A DNA stretch of 64,000 nt from Candidatus Enterococcus myersii. GTDB taxonomy: Bacteria > Bacillota > Bacilli > Lactobacillales > Enterococcaceae. The notes beneath the pieces are model-generated. The model did no database searches. It was not told where the DNA came from and was given only the letters and a program-made list of their open reading frames with translations. The position numbers were made by a program, and so were the translations under genes. Positions 44,674 through 53,734 of this stretch are shown piece by piece. Where the stretch lies: assembly GCF_017316025.1 (NCBI RefSeq), contig NZ_JAFLVT010000020.1, positions 1 through 64,000 of the forward strand, in the 5' to 3' direction. The stretch's first letter is position 1; each line of letters opens with the position of its first letter.

Positions 44674-45543
44674 ATGAATGAATTATTAGCTACTATTATT
44701 AGTGGAATGGTAACAGATGAAAACGAAACGGCCTATTTTGTCCAAAAAAACGGTGTGACGTTTCGTTTACCAAAAAGTGAAGGGGAGCACCAATTAGGCG
44801 AAAGCGTCACTGGTTTTGCTTATCAAAATCAACGGCATGAAAATGCTTTAACAACCAATATTCCGAAAAGTCGTAAAGGACACTATGCCTTTGCAACGGT
44901 TATTGCCACCAGACGAGACTTAGGTGTCTTTGTAGATATTGGTTTACCAGACAAAGAAGTTGCGGTTTCTTTAGATGAATTACCAACACTAACGGAATTA
45001 TGGCCTAAAAAAGGTGATCGTTTGCTTATCGCTTTACGCGTCGATCAAAAAGACCGTATTTGGGGTACGCTGGCAGAAGAAAAAGTTTTTCGCTCTATGA
45101 GTAAAAAGGGCAAGGAAGAACAAAAAAATCAAAATATTACCGGAACCGTTTTTCGCTTGAAAATTGCTGGAACGTATCTTTTAACAGAAGATTTTTATCT
45201 TGGCTTTATTCATCCTAGCGAGCGATACCAAGAACCACGCTTAGGAGAAATCGTCTCAGGACGCGTCATTGGAGTGAGACCAGATGGCGTATTGAATGTT
45301 TCTCTTAAACCACGGGCCTATGAGGCAATTAGTGATGATGCAGAAATGTTATTGGCGTATTTGCGTCGTGCTAAAGAAAATAAAATGCCGTATACCGACA
45401 AATCTGATCCCCAAAGCATTCAAGAGATGTTTGGGATTAGTAAAGGACAATTTAAACGGGCGATGGGACATTTGCTAAAAGCAAAATTAGTGATGCAAAA
45501 AGATGGATTTACCTATCTAATTGAGAAAACAGGCCTTGTATAA
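44674..45543 (+). CDS. S1-domain RNA-binding protein CvfB-like
   Basis: A 289-residue protein with tandem S1-like OB folds and a C-terminal winged helix (QSIQEMFGISKGQFKRAMGHLLK, about 245-268), matching the CvfB/YitL family. In Staphylococcus aureus CvfB affects virulence-gene expression and binds RNA; the role here is unknown. GVFVDIGLPDKEVAVSLDELP is the clearest S1 segment. AAGGAG precedes the ATG. Confidence 0.88.
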   Translation: MNELLATIISGMVTDENETAYFVQKNGVTFRLPKSEGEHQLGESVTGFAYQNQRHENALTTNIPKSRKGHYAFATVIATRRDLGVFVDIGLPDKEVAVSLDELPTLTELWPKKGDRLLIALRVDQKDRIWGTLAEEKVFRSMSKKGKEEQKNQNITGTVFRLKIAGTYLLTEDFYLGFIHPSERYQEPRLGEIVSGRVIGVRPDGVLNVSLKPRAYEAISDDAEMLLAYLRRAKENKMPYTDKSDPQSIQEMFGISKGQFKRAMGHLLKAKLVMQKDGFTYLIEKTGLV

Positions 45544-45546
45544 TTC

Positions 45547-45573
45547 TTGCTTTTTCCTTATAATAAGTATAAT
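45547..45573 (+). promoter_or_regulatory. fur promoter overlapped by a PerR-type box
   Basis: TTGCTT (45547-45552) and TATAAT (45568-45573) are 15 bp apart. TTATAAT-A-AGTATAA (45558-45572) matches the PerR box TTATAATnATTATAA at all but one of the fourteen specified positions and covers the -10, suggesting repression by a Fur-family protein, possibly the gene's own product. Confidence 0.65.
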
Positions 45574-45632
45574 CTAGGGTTTGTAATTAAAGGCTAGTTT
45601 AGAATTATTATAAAGAAGGTTGCGGAGGATAT

Positions 45633-46079
45633 ATGGATACAACAACTACAATGAAAAAAGTGAAACAACAACTTCACGAAGCCGGATTCAAATTAACTCC
45701 GCAGCGGGAAGCAACGTTGTTAGTTTTATTAGAAAATGAAAAAGATCATCTCTCTGCTGAAGAAGTGTTCTTTTTTGTAAAACGAAAAAGTCCTGAAATT
45801 GGCTTAGCTACTGTTTATCGCACTTTAGAAATTTTAACAGAATTACACGTGGTGGATAAGGTTAGCTTTAATGATGGTGTTTCACGCTATGATTTAAGAA
45901 AAGAAGGAGCACAACATTTTCATCATCACTTGTTGTGTATTGAATGTGGCAATATTGAGGAAATTGAAGAAGATTTATTAGGTGACGTGGAAGAAATAGT
46001 CGAAAATAAATATCATTTTGTTGTCAAAGATCATCGTTTAACTTTTCATGGATTATGTCAAAATTGTCAAAAAAAATAA
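45633..46079 (+). CDS. fur: Fur family transcriptional regulator
   Basis: Metal-dependent repressor of 148 residues. The N-terminal winged helix shows FKLTPQREATLLVLL and IGLATVYRTLEILTE (recognition helix). The C-terminal half holds the HFHHHLLCIECG metal-binding segment and a second CQNC pair, giving the structural zinc site. Position directly before xerD-scpAB matches the Fur orthologue of Bacillus and enterococci, so Fur is preferred over PerR or Zur, but the upstream box is of PerR type, which leaves doubt. Confidence 0.87.
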   Translation: MDTTTTMKKVKQQLHEAGFKLTPQREATLLVLLENEKDHLSAEEVFFFVKRKSPEIGLATVYRTLEILTELHVVDKVSFNDGVSRYDLRKEGAQHFHHHLLCIECGNIEEIEEDLLGDVEEIVENKYHFVVKDHRLTFHGLCQNCQKK

Positions 46080-46127
46080 AGTTATGCCAGAGTCAATTGA
46101 AGGCTTTGGCGTAGCTTATTTTTTTAT
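46080..46127 (+). terminator. fur terminator
   Basis: AAGTTATGCCAGAG and the complementary GGCTTTGGCGTAGCTT form an imperfect stem, followed by ATTTTTTT. Confidence 0.7.
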
Positions 46128-46192
46128 CTGTTATAAATGGGTTTCATTTGGTATGATGATAAAGGTGCAATTGAAGAAGGCAAGGGAGAATT

Positions 46193-47083
46193 ATGCAAGA
46201 ACAAATTACAGATTATTTACATTATTTGACAATTGAAAGAGGTCTGTCTGAAAATACAAAGAAAAGTTATCAACGAGATCTTTTACAATACCTCTCTTTT
46301 TTAGAAAAACAAAAGATAACTGACTGGCAAGAAGTCGATCGTTTTACAGTTGTTAGTTTTTTACAGGAACTAAAAGAAGGCAGAAAATCTAGTGCAACGA
46401 TTGCTCGAATGATTACGAGTTTACGACGATTTCACCAGTTTTTACGGCAAGAACGCATTACAGATCATGATCCCATGCAACATATTGATTCTCCTAAAAA
46501 ACAGCAAAAATTGCCAGATACATTAAGTTTAGGCGAAGTTGAACAATTGCTTGGCACACCTGATACCAAAGAAACATTGGGCTTAAGAGATCGAGCAATT
46601 TTAGAAGTGATGTATGCAACGGGCTTACGGGTCAGTGAATTGATTAATTTAAAATTAAACGATGTCCACTTAGAAATGGGATTGTTGCAAACTTTGGGCA
46701 AAGGCGATAAGGAGCGGATTGTACCTTTGGGTGATATCGCTATAAAATGGGTGCGTCGTTATCTCGCTGATGCCAGACCTTATTTGACTCGTAAAAATCC
46801 AGCAGAATCCTATCTATTTGTGAATAATCACGGTAGTGGACTTAGTCGGCAGGGAATTTGGAAAAATTTAAAGGCGATTGTACAAAAAGCCGGTATTTAT
46901 AAAACGGTAACGCCTCATACATTACGCCACAGTTTTGCTACTCATCTGCTAGAAAATGGTGCTGATTTAAGAACGGTGCAAGAACTATTAGGTCATGCCG
47001 ATATTTCCACAACCCAAATTTATACCCATATTACAAAAAAACGCATGACGGATGTCTATAAGCAATATTTCCCGCGTGCATAA
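46193..47083 (+). CDS. xerD: Tyrosine recombinase XerD
   Basis: Resolves chromosome dimers at dif with its partner XerC/XerS. The N-terminal SAM-like core domain (LTIERGLSENTKKSYQRDL) is followed by the catalytic domain with Arg in ATGLRVSEL, Lys in LGKGDKERIVPLG, HTLRHSFATHLL (His and Arg), LGHADISTTQ (His) and the nucleophile Tyr in IYTHI. The 296-residue length is typical. First gene of the xerD-scpA-scpB-rluB unit. Confidence 0.95.
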   Translation: MQEQITDYLHYLTIERGLSENTKKSYQRDLLQYLSFLEKQKITDWQEVDRFTVVSFLQELKEGRKSSATIARMITSLRRFHQFLRQERITDHDPMQHIDSPKKQQKLPDTLSLGEVEQLLGTPDTKETLGLRDRAILEVMYATGLRVSELINLKLNDVHLEMGLLQTLGKGDKERIVPLGDIAIKWVRRYLADARPYLTRKNPAESYLFVNNHGSGLSRQGIWKNLKAIVQKAGIYKTVTPHTLRHSFATHLLENGADLRTVQELLGHADISTTQIYTHITKKRMTDVYKQYFPRA

Positions 47084-47096
47084 AAGTTGGTGAATT

Positions 47097-47852
47097 ATGA
47101 GTGAGATTAATGTTAAACTGGATGTTTTTGAAGGTCCATTGGATTTATTGCTGCATTTGATTCAAAAATTGGAAATTGATATTTACGATATTCCCATTGC
47201 AGCAATTACAGAGCAATATATGCAATACATTCATGCCATGCAGACTTTAGAGTTAGAAGTTGCGGGGGATTATCTGGTTATGGCAGCAACCCTTATGGCA
47301 ATTAAGTCCAAAATGCTTTTGCCTAAACAGGAATTTGTGGCAGAAGAAGATGCTTATGAAGAAGATCCAAGAGAAGTTTTGGTCAGCCAGCTACTGGAAT
47401 ACCGCAAATTTAAATATGCAGCTGAAATCTTGTCAGATAAAGCCAAAGAACGCAGCGATTACTTTACCAAAGAACCTATGGATGTGGACGAGTATAAAGA
47501 GGATAGCCCACTTTTACCTGCGAATCAATTAAATACCATCGACTTGTTTTTGGCTTTTCATAATATGCTGGAAAAAAAGAAAAAGCGTCAGGTAATCGAA
47601 ACGACTATTACTTCTGATGAAACCACCATTGAAGACAAGATGTCTGCTATAAAAATTGGATTGGCAAATTTAAAACCTCACGAGGGGAAAAATTTGGCTG
47701 ATTTTTTACAAAACTATACAAAAAGTGAAGTTGTCACTACCTTTTTAGCGTTATTGGAACTGATGAAAAATGGAAGTGTGGCAATTGTTCAATCAGAAAA
47801 CTATGGTGAAATTACCTTATATGCAACAGGAGAAAAAGATGAAGATCAGTGA
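47097..47852 (+). CDS. scpA: Segregation and condensation protein A
   Basis: Kleisin subunit of the SMC condensin. The N-terminal helix block INVKLDVFEGPLDLLLHLIQ binds the SMC neck and ScpB; ATLMAIKSKMLLP is another conserved segment, and the C-terminal winged helix is LAL LEL-type near 225-240. It begins 13 nt after xerD and overlaps scpB by 14 nt. Confidence 0.96.
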   Translation: MSEINVKLDVFEGPLDLLLHLIQKLEIDIYDIPIAAITEQYMQYIHAMQTLELEVAGDYLVMAATLMAIKSKMLLPKQEFVAEEDAYEEDPREVLVSQLLEYRKFKYAAEILSDKAKERSDYFTKEPMDVDEYKEDSPLLPANQLNTIDLFLAFHNMLEKKKKRQVIETTITSDETTIEDKMSAIKIGLANLKPHEGKNLADFLQNYTKSEVVTTFLALLELMKNGSVAIVQSENYGEITLYATGEKDEDQ

Positions 47853-48417
47853 TTTAGAAGCGATTTTATTCGTAGTTGGAGACGAAGGAATTGGCTTAGA
47901 AGAATTAAGCTACTTATTAAATACCAAAACAGCAGAAACTTATGAAATGATTCAATTATTGCAAGGGCGCTATGACGAAGATGAAAACTCCGCATTGCAT
48001 ATTTTAGAAGTAGGGAATCATTTTGTTTTAACGACAAAAAAGAAATTTGCTCCGCTGCTAAAAAAATATGCGCAATCGCCTCTGTCAAATACCTTATCGC
48101 AAGCTGCGCTTGAAACGCTTGCAATTATTGCTTATAAACAGCCCCTCACTAGAATGGAAGTCGATGAGATTCGCGGCGTTCAATCTAGCGGCTCTGTTCA
48201 AAAATTAGTCGCCCGACAATTGATTGAAGAAAAAGGCCGAGTTAATGGACCAGGACGGGCAATTTTATATGGAACAACCGATTATTTCATGGACTACTTT
48301 GGTCTTAAAACATTAGGTGAATTGCCGGATATAGAAGCGATGGAAGACGAATTAACAGAAGATGTCCCGATGGATTTATTTTTTGATCGTTTCAAGGAAA
48401 CAGAAAATGGAGGATAA
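47839..48417 (+). CDS. scpB: Segregation and condensation protein B
   Basis: Dimeric winged-helix partner of ScpA. The ATG at 47839 (192 residues) has ACAGGAGAA upstream inside scpA. Conserved parts are LEAILFVVGDEG, ETLAIIAYKQPLTRMEVDEIRGVQS and GRAILYGTTDYFMDYFGL. Overlap with scpA indicates coupled translation, which suits a defined complex stoichiometry. Confidence 0.96.
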   Translation: MKISDLEAILFVVGDEGIGLEELSYLLNTKTAETYEMIQLLQGRYDEDENSALHILEVGNHFVLTTKKKFAPLLKKYAQSPLSNTLSQAALETLAIIAYKQPLTRMEVDEIRGVQSSGSVQKLVARQLIEEKGRVNGPGRAILYGTTDYFMDYFGLKTLGELPDIEAMEDELTEDVPMDLFFDRFKETENGG

Positions 48418-48419
48418 GA

Positions 48420-49142
48420 ATGATGGAGAGACTACAAAAAGTAATTGCCCATGCAGGCATTGCATCACGCCGTAAAGCAGAGGAATTAATCACGCAAAAA
48501 AGAGTCAAAGTTAATGGCACAACGGTAACAGAACTAGGAATTAAAGTCAGTCCCAAAGATCAAATTGAAGTAGATAACGTTCCAATTAATCAAGAAGAAC
48601 CTGTTTATTTTATGTTTTATAAACCTCGTGGAGTCATATCTGCGGTTAGTGATGATAAAGGACGCAAAGTGGTAACGGATTACTTTATGGGAATTTCTGA
48701 ACGAATTTATCCGGTCGGTCGTCTGGATTATGATACGTCAGGATTATTATTATTAACAAATGATGGTGCGTTTGCCCAAAAACTAACTCACCCCAAACAC
48801 GAAGTCGATAAAGTTTATGTGGCTAAAGTAAAAGGCGTGCCAGAAAAACAACAATTACGGCCATTAAGTCGCGACTTGTATTTTGAAGGTGTCAAATATG
48901 CGCCAGCACGCTATGATGTTTTATCTGCTGATACAAAGGCACAAACCTCAATTATTCAACTAACGATCCACGAGGGTCGCAATCATCAAGTTAAAAAAAT
49001 GTTGCAAGCAGTAGGTCTACCTGTGCAAAAGTTGAAGCGGGAAAAATATGGCAATTTAACCTTAGAAAACTTACGCCCCGGGGAGTATCGTCCTTTGCAC
49101 AAAAAAGAGGTTAGCCAACTTTTAAATTTAGCCAAGAATTAA
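48420..49142 (+). CDS. rluB: 23S rRNA pseudouridine synthase RluB-type
   Basis: Converts a uridine in large-subunit rRNA to pseudouridine. An S4 RNA-binding domain (residues 3-50, QKVIAHAGIASRRKAEELI) precedes the synthase domain with catalytic Asp in VGRLDYDTSGLLLLTNDG and the EGRNHQVKKML motif. The start codon lies 2 nt after the scpB stop, with the ribosome site inside scpB. The exact target site (RluB versus RsuA type) is by context. Confidence 0.92.
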   Translation: MMERLQKVIAHAGIASRRKAEELITQKRVKVNGTTVTELGIKVSPKDQIEVDNVPINQEEPVYFMFYKPRGVISAVSDDKGRKVVTDYFMGISERIYPVGRLDYDTSGLLLLTNDGAFAQKLTHPKHEVDKVYVAKVKGVPEKQQLRPLSRDLYFEGVKYAPARYDVLSADTKAQTSIIQLTIHEGRNHQVKKMLQAVGLPVQKLKREKYGNLTLENLRPGEYRPLHKKEVSQLLNLAKN

Positions 49143-49145
49143 TAC

Positions 49146-49173
49146 TTGTAATTTTTCTCTTTTCTTATATAAT
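49146..49173 (+). promoter_or_regulatory. ribU promoter
   Basis: TTGTAA (49146-49151), 16-bp spacer, TATAAT (49168-49173), about 25 nt before the riboswitch aptamer. Confidence 0.8.
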
Positions 49174-49197
49174 GTAAGTGTAATTAAATACAAGGTT

Positions 49198-49313
49198 CGT
49201 CTTCAGGGGCAGGGTGTGATTCCCGACCGGTGGTAATAGTCCACGAACTGCATTAAGTTGCGGTTGAATCGGTGTAATTCCGATACCGACAGTATAGTCT
49301 GGATAAAGAAGAT
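49198..49313 (+). ncRNA. FMN riboswitch (RFN element)
   Basis: Contains the conserved aptamer blocks in order: CTTCAGGGGCAGGGTG, TTCCCGACCGGTGG, AGTCCACGAAC, GGTGTAATTCCGATACCGAC and AGTATAGTCTGGATAAAGAAG. It senses flavin mononucleotide and, with the terminator at 49351, should switch off ribU when FMN is plentiful. Confidence 0.97.
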
Positions 49314-49350
49314 AGGGCTTATTTGAAGTAGCTTATTTCAGATAACTCTA

Positions 49351-49386
49351 ACTCTATTTTCCCTGCATGGAAAATAGAGTTTTTTT
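49351..49386 (+). terminator. Riboswitch-controlled terminator
   Basis: ACTCTATTTTCC (49351-49362) pairs perfectly with GGAAAATAGAGT (49369-49380), then six T. Expression platform of the FMN riboswitch, upstream of the ribU RBS. Confidence 0.93.
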
Positions 49387-49446
49387 ATTGGAAAAGTTAT
49401 TTCAAAAGGTTCGATTGAAGATGGGTCCTTACCTAGGAGGATTTCA

Positions 49447-50052
49447 ATGAAGAACACAAAGGTACAAAAAATGGTGGCTGTTGCATTATTTGCAGCAATG
49501 GGAGTTATTTTACAGTATGTTGCGTTTCCACTTTTACCGGCTTTTTCTTTTATGAAAGTTGACTTTAGCGACATACCCGTAATGTTGAGCATGTTTTTAT
49601 TCGGGCCGATGGCAGGGATTGCGACAGCTTTTATCCGTTCCTTATTACACCTACTTACAACCGGCTTAGAGTTGAGTAATTTAATTGGCGATGCTGCAAG
49701 CTTTTTTGCTAGTGTACTCTTTACTTTACCAATGTATTATTTCTTTAACGGGAATAAAAATGGTAATAAAAAAATTGCCAGAAAAGTTTTAGGAGTAACA
49801 AGTGGCGTTTTAGCTATGACGATTTTCATGAGTATTGCTAACTATTTTGTTATCACACCTGTCTATTTAAATGTATTAGGTCTGACAACTGATAAAATGT
49901 TAGGCATGTCACTGGCTCAATACGTTGCAATTGGTGTTGTACCCTTTAATTTATTAAAAGGTGCGATTGTCAGTGCAGCATTCTTAGTCATTTACACCAA
50001 ATTGCTTCCATTTTTAGAGCAAAAACGACGTAAACAGCAACACATTGGTTAA
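49447..50052 (+). CDS. ribU: Riboflavin ECF transporter S component RibU
   Basis: Membrane substrate-binding subunit for riboflavin uptake, which needs the shared EcfAA'T module encoded elsewhere. The 201 residues contain about six helices. Conserved parts are VAVALFAAMGVILQYVAFPLLP, the KVDFSDIPVMLSMFLFGP block and GDAASFFASVLFTLP. Control by the FMN riboswitch supports the substrate. GGAGG lies before the ATG; a strong terminator follows. Confidence 0.96.
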   Translation: MKNTKVQKMVAVALFAAMGVILQYVAFPLLPAFSFMKVDFSDIPVMLSMFLFGPMAGIATAFIRSLLHLLTTGLELSNLIGDAASFFASVLFTLPMYYFFNGNKNGNKKIARKVLGVTSGVLAMTIFMSIANYFVITPVYLNVLGLTTDKMLGMSLAQYVAIGVVPFNLLKGAIVSAAFLVIYTKLLPFLEQKRRKQQHIG

Positions 50053-50056
50053 AATT

Positions 50057-50105
50057 AAAAAGATGGCACAAATGTTGAGCAGACATTTGTGCCATCTTTT
50101 TTTGA
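50057..50105 (+). terminator. ribU terminator
   Basis: A 19-nt arm from 50057 (AAAAAGATGGCACAAATGT) pairs with ACATTTGTGCCATCTTTTT from 50083, with a 7-nt loop and T-rich tail. Confidence 0.95.
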
Positions 50106-50678
50106 TAAGAATTTTTTAGCAATCGGTCAATCACTATCTCAAAACGTATCCTTCAAAAATAAAAAAACTTTTAAAAAATTAACAGTGGCTAAAAAACTTC
50201 CCACAAATTTAACTTATTGCGGAAATTTGTGTGTTTTGTGCCCAAATTTTCTAGCTAACTAGGATTATTAAAATACGAAATCTTTAATTCAAAAAAACAT
50301 TGCTTTTTTTTAATGAAATAAAATACAAAAAGAAGCAAAATGATAAAGCGTTTTCATCTTGTTGGGTTTTTATATGCAATGAATTGTATAATAATCAAAA
50401 AGGTATTGTATAAAGAGAAATCCATCACGTTTTTAAGTGGGTATTTTTCATATTAGTAAAAAAATCTAGCGTTACAATTATTGTAGGAGTGGAACAAAGA
50501 CCGTGGCAATCCGTTCTACTTACAAATTCGTACACTATAAAATGAATATGCATAATAACAAAAAGAAAAAGACGATAAAAAAACTTGTGTAATTATTTCC
50601 CAGATCGTCTTATCTTTGATAAAATAACTATGTAATCTATTTTATAGTTACAATATAGAAAAGAGAGGAAGAGAAAAA
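50106..50678 (+). other. Long leader region before the YfcC transporter
   Basis: No convincing gene. Visible signals: ATTGTATAA twice within about 30 nt around 50385-50420, each able to serve as a -10 or as a half-site of an arginine-repressor-like box; an imperfect hairpin GTAGGAGTGGAAC / GTTCTACTTAC (about 50483-50523); AAGACGAT (50569-50576) pairing with ATCGTCTT (50604-50611); and TAACTAT / ATAGTTA flanking 50628-50652. Several alternative structures suggest a regulated 5' UTR, of no class I recognise. Confidence 0.5.
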
Positions 50679-52181
50679 ATGGAAAATACGCAAACGAAGA
50701 AAAAATTCCAGATGCCTTCAGCGTACACGGTATTATTCATTATCATTGCATTCATCGCCATTTTGACTTGGTTCATTCCAGCCGGTCATTATAAAGTGGA
50801 CGATGCTGGTAACATTTTAGCAGGAACCTATGAACGGGTTGCTCAAAATCCACAAGGGTTCTACGATGTTATGATGGCACCAGTTTTAGGGATGTTAGGT
50901 TCTGATACAACAGATCCAGCTATCTCGATTTCATTTTTCATCTTAATCGTTGGGGGATTTCTTGGAATCGTTAACAAAACCGGCGCATTAGATGCAGGTA
51001 TCGGCTCAATTGTAAAACGCTTTAAAGGCCGTGAAAAGAACTTAATCTTTATCTTATTACCAATTTTTGCTTTGGGCGGTTCAACTTATGGGATGGCCGA
51101 AGAAACAATTCCGTTTTATTCATTACTGATTCCAGTTATGATGGCGGTTGGTTTTGACTCTATCGTTGCTGTATCAATCGTGCTAATTGGTTCTCAAGTT
51201 GGCTGTTTAGCATCAACAGTTAACCCATTTGCCACAGGGGTTGCTTCTGATGCAGTTGGTATTTCAATGGCAGACGGTATGTTATTACGTATTATCATGT
51301 GGGTTGTCTTGGTGGGTATTTCAATTGCTTACGTTTATCGTTATGCAGCAAAAATTGAAAAAGATCCAACGCAATCAATCGTTTACAGCCAAAGAGAAGA
51401 AGACGCAAAACATTTCGATATTGAAGCAATTAACCGTCAAGAAGGCGTAACGAAAAAACAACGTAACGTAAATATCTTGTTTATCGTGACATTCTTCTTG
51501 ATGATTTTGAGTTTAATTCCTTGGGAAGAATTTGGGATTAATATTTTTGCCAACTTTACTAAATGGCTATCCGGTCTTCCAGGTTTAGGCATGGTGTTAG
51601 GAAAAGATATGCTACCATTTGGTCAATGGTACTTCCCAGAAATTACAATGTTATTCTTATTGATGTCAATTATTGTTGCAATTGTTTACGGCTTTAAAGA
51701 ATCAGACTTTATTTCTGAATTTTTAACGGGTGCTTCTGATTTAATCGGGGTTGCCATCGTCGTAGCTGTTGCCCGTGGTATTCAAGTTGTGATGAACAAC
51801 GGGATGATCACCGATACCATCTTAAACTGGGGTGAAAAAGGACTTTCAGGTCTTTCATCTATCGTCTTTATCATTTTGACATTTATTTTCTACATTCCAA
51901 TGTCATTTTTAATTCCATCAACATCTGGTCTTGCCGCAGCAACAATGGGTATTATTGGACCAATGGGCGAATTTGCTGGTGTTGGTAAAGATTTAGTTAT
52001 CACAGCTTATCAATCAGCTTCAGGTTTGGTAAACTTAATTACACCAACTTCTGCTATTGTTATGGGTGCTGTTGCGATTGCCCGCATTGATATTGGTAAA
52101 TGGTGGAAATACATCACCAAATTAATTGCCATTTTATTTGTGGCAATTTGTATCTTGCTTGCAATTGGGACAATACTATAA
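50679..52181 (+). CDS. YfcC family transporter (DcuC/ArcD-like)
   Basis: A 500-residue membrane protein with about twelve to thirteen helices, PF03606 type. The N terminus MPSAYTVLFIIIAFIAILTWFIPAGHY is the family opening; FALGGSTYGMAEETIPFY and SFLIPSTSGLAAATMGIIGPM are the paired re-entrant-like motifs. Members are annotated as C4-dicarboxylate carriers or basic amino acid/ornithine antiporters; the substrate is unresolved. The dipeptidase pepV follows, which makes transport of peptides or amino acids plausible (inference). RBS GAGAGGAAGAG. Confidence 0.88.
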   Translation: MENTQTKKKFQMPSAYTVLFIIIAFIAILTWFIPAGHYKVDDAGNILAGTYERVAQNPQGFYDVMMAPVLGMLGSDTTDPAISISFFILIVGGFLGIVNKTGALDAGIGSIVKRFKGREKNLIFILLPIFALGGSTYGMAEETIPFYSLLIPVMMAVGFDSIVAVSIVLIGSQVGCLASTVNPFATGVASDAVGISMADGMLLRIIMWVVLVGISIAYVYRYAAKIEKDPTQSIVYSQREEDAKHFDIEAINRQEGVTKKQRNVNILFIVTFFLMILSLIPWEEFGINIFANFTKWLSGLPGLGMVLGKDMLPFGQWYFPEITMLFLLMSIIVAIVYGFKESDFISEFLTGASDLIGVAIVVAVARGIQVVMNNGMITDTILNWGEKGLSGLSSIVFIILTFIFYIPMSFLIPSTSGLAAATMGIIGPMGEFAGVGKDLVITAYQSASGLVNLITPTSAIVMGAVAIARIDIGKWWKYITKLIAILFVAICILLAIGTIL

Positions 52182-52233
52182 GATAGACAAATTTTCATAA
52201 TTTGGCTAAGATGAAGTTAACTTTATATCTATA

Positions 52234-52290
52234 ACTGAGTTTCTCAGTTTTAAAAAGAGAGTTTCGGTTATTCTTGAAGCTCTCTTTTTC
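52234..52290 (+). terminator. Terminators after the YfcC gene
   Basis: Two hairpins in tandem: AACTGAG-TTT-CTCAGTT (52234-52250), and AAAAGAGAGTTTC pairing with GAAGCTCTCTTTTT (52254-52289), the second with a T tail. Confidence 0.8.
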
Positions 52291-52361
52291 TTATTTTTGG
52301 TAATTTGTAAAAAAGTTATGCAACTTTACTTTTTTACTTTTAAAATTTAGGAGGTAGTACA

Positions 52362-53702
52362 ATGAAACAATTCGTTACCCAAAAGCATCACGAAGAAGCA
52401 GTCGAAGCATTAAAAAAATTAATCCAGGTTCCTTCAGTTTTAGATGAATCTGACAGTGGTGAAGGCCATCCATTCGGGAAAAACGTAGTGAAAGCTTTAG
52501 ATCAAGTTTTAGAAATTTGTGATAGCATTGGTTTTCGGACGTTTAAAGATCCAGAAGGTTACTATGCCTATGCTGAAGTCGGTCAAGGAGACGATTTATT
52601 TGCGATTTTATGTCACATGGATGTAGTGCCAGCCGCCGAACAAAAAGGTTGGAATACTGATCCGTTTGATCCAGTCATTAAAGATGGTATTATCTACGGT
52701 CGCGGTTCCCAAGATGATAAAGGTCCTTCAATGGCTGCGTTATATGCTGTTAAAGCATTAATGGATGATGGTGTTGAATTTAACCAACGCATTCGTTTTA
52801 TCTTTGGTTCTGATGAAGAAAACTTATGGCGTTGTATGGAAAAATATAACGAAAAAGAAGAAAGTGCAACAGCTGGAATCGCGCCAGACCACAGCTTCCC
52901 GTTAACATTTGCTGAAAAAGGTTTGCTACAAGCTTATCTTGTTGGCCCAGGAACGGATAAAATTGCTGTTAATGCTGGTGGTGCGCTAAACGTTGTGCCA
53001 GATACAGCTTCTTATGAAGGTGAACACGTAAATGCAGTCAAAGCTGCTTTAGACAAATTAGGCTTCCCTTATGAAATGGAAGGGGAGACAGTTGTTGTTC
53101 AAGGTAAGAGCGTTCACGCAAAAGACGCACCAGAAGGAATTAACGCAATTACGCGTTTAGCTATGGCATTAAGTGAAGTGGTCGACTTTGCTCCTTTGAA
53201 TTTCTTAGGCAAACTAGTTAAGGAAAATGCAACAGGCGAAAATGTTGTTGGTAAAACACAAGATGCGCAATCAGGTGAGTTGACAATGAACTTTGCCAGT
53301 TTAGTTATTTCGCCAAAAGAAACTAAAATTGGTGTAGATATGCGCTTACCAGTAACAGTTAAAAAAGAAGAATTAGAAGAAAAAATTGCAGCAAAAGTGA
53401 AGGAATACGATTTGACTTATCAAGAATTTGATTGGTTAGATTCTTTATATGTCCCTCAAGATTCTACTTTAGTCAAAACATTATTAGCAACTTACCGGGA
53501 AATGACAGGGGATATGACAGAACCTGAAATTTCTGGTGGTGCAACTTTTGCCCGCACAATGAAAAATTGTGTAGCTTATGGTGCAATGTTTGAAGACACA
53601 CCAGACTTTATGCACCAAGCCAATGAACAATGGGAATTAGACCAAATGTACAAAGCAATGGACATTTACGCTGAATCTATTTATCGTTTATGTGCAAAAT
53701 AG
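52362..53702 (+). CDS. pepV: Dipeptidase PepV (M20 family)
   Basis: Cytosolic zinc dipeptidase. The metal-binding segments are LCHMDVVPAAEQKGW (His, Asp), GRGSQDDKGPSMAAL (bridging Asp) and GSDEENLWRCMEKY (Glu pair as catalytic base and ligand), with late His in MHQANEQWE. The lid domain lies between about 190 and 350. The 446 residues fit PepV of lactic acid bacteria. RBS TTAGGAGG. Confidence 0.94.
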   Translation: MKQFVTQKHHEEAVEALKKLIQVPSVLDESDSGEGHPFGKNVVKALDQVLEICDSIGFRTFKDPEGYYAYAEVGQGDDLFAILCHMDVVPAAEQKGWNTDPFDPVIKDGIIYGRGSQDDKGPSMAALYAVKALMDDGVEFNQRIRFIFGSDEENLWRCMEKYNEKEESATAGIAPDHSFPLTFAEKGLLQAYLVGPGTDKIAVNAGGALNVVPDTASYEGEHVNAVKAALDKLGFPYEMEGETVVVQGKSVHAKDAPEGINAITRLAMALSEVVDFAPLNFLGKLVKENATGENVVGKTQDAQSGELTMNFASLVISPKETKIGVDMRLPVTVKKEELEEKIAAKVKEYDLTYQEFDWLDSLYVPQDSTLVKTLLATYREMTGDMTEPEISGGATFARTMKNCVAYGAMFEDTPDFMHQANEQWELDQMYKAMDIYAESIYRLCAK

Positions 53703-53734
53703 TTTCACACAGCTCTAAACGAAAAAATTAACAC

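Noticed and set aside
50341-50358. Possible CcpA cre site (GATAAAGCGTTTTCATC)
   Set aside because: The right half fits the consensus but the left half misses the conserved TG at the required distance.
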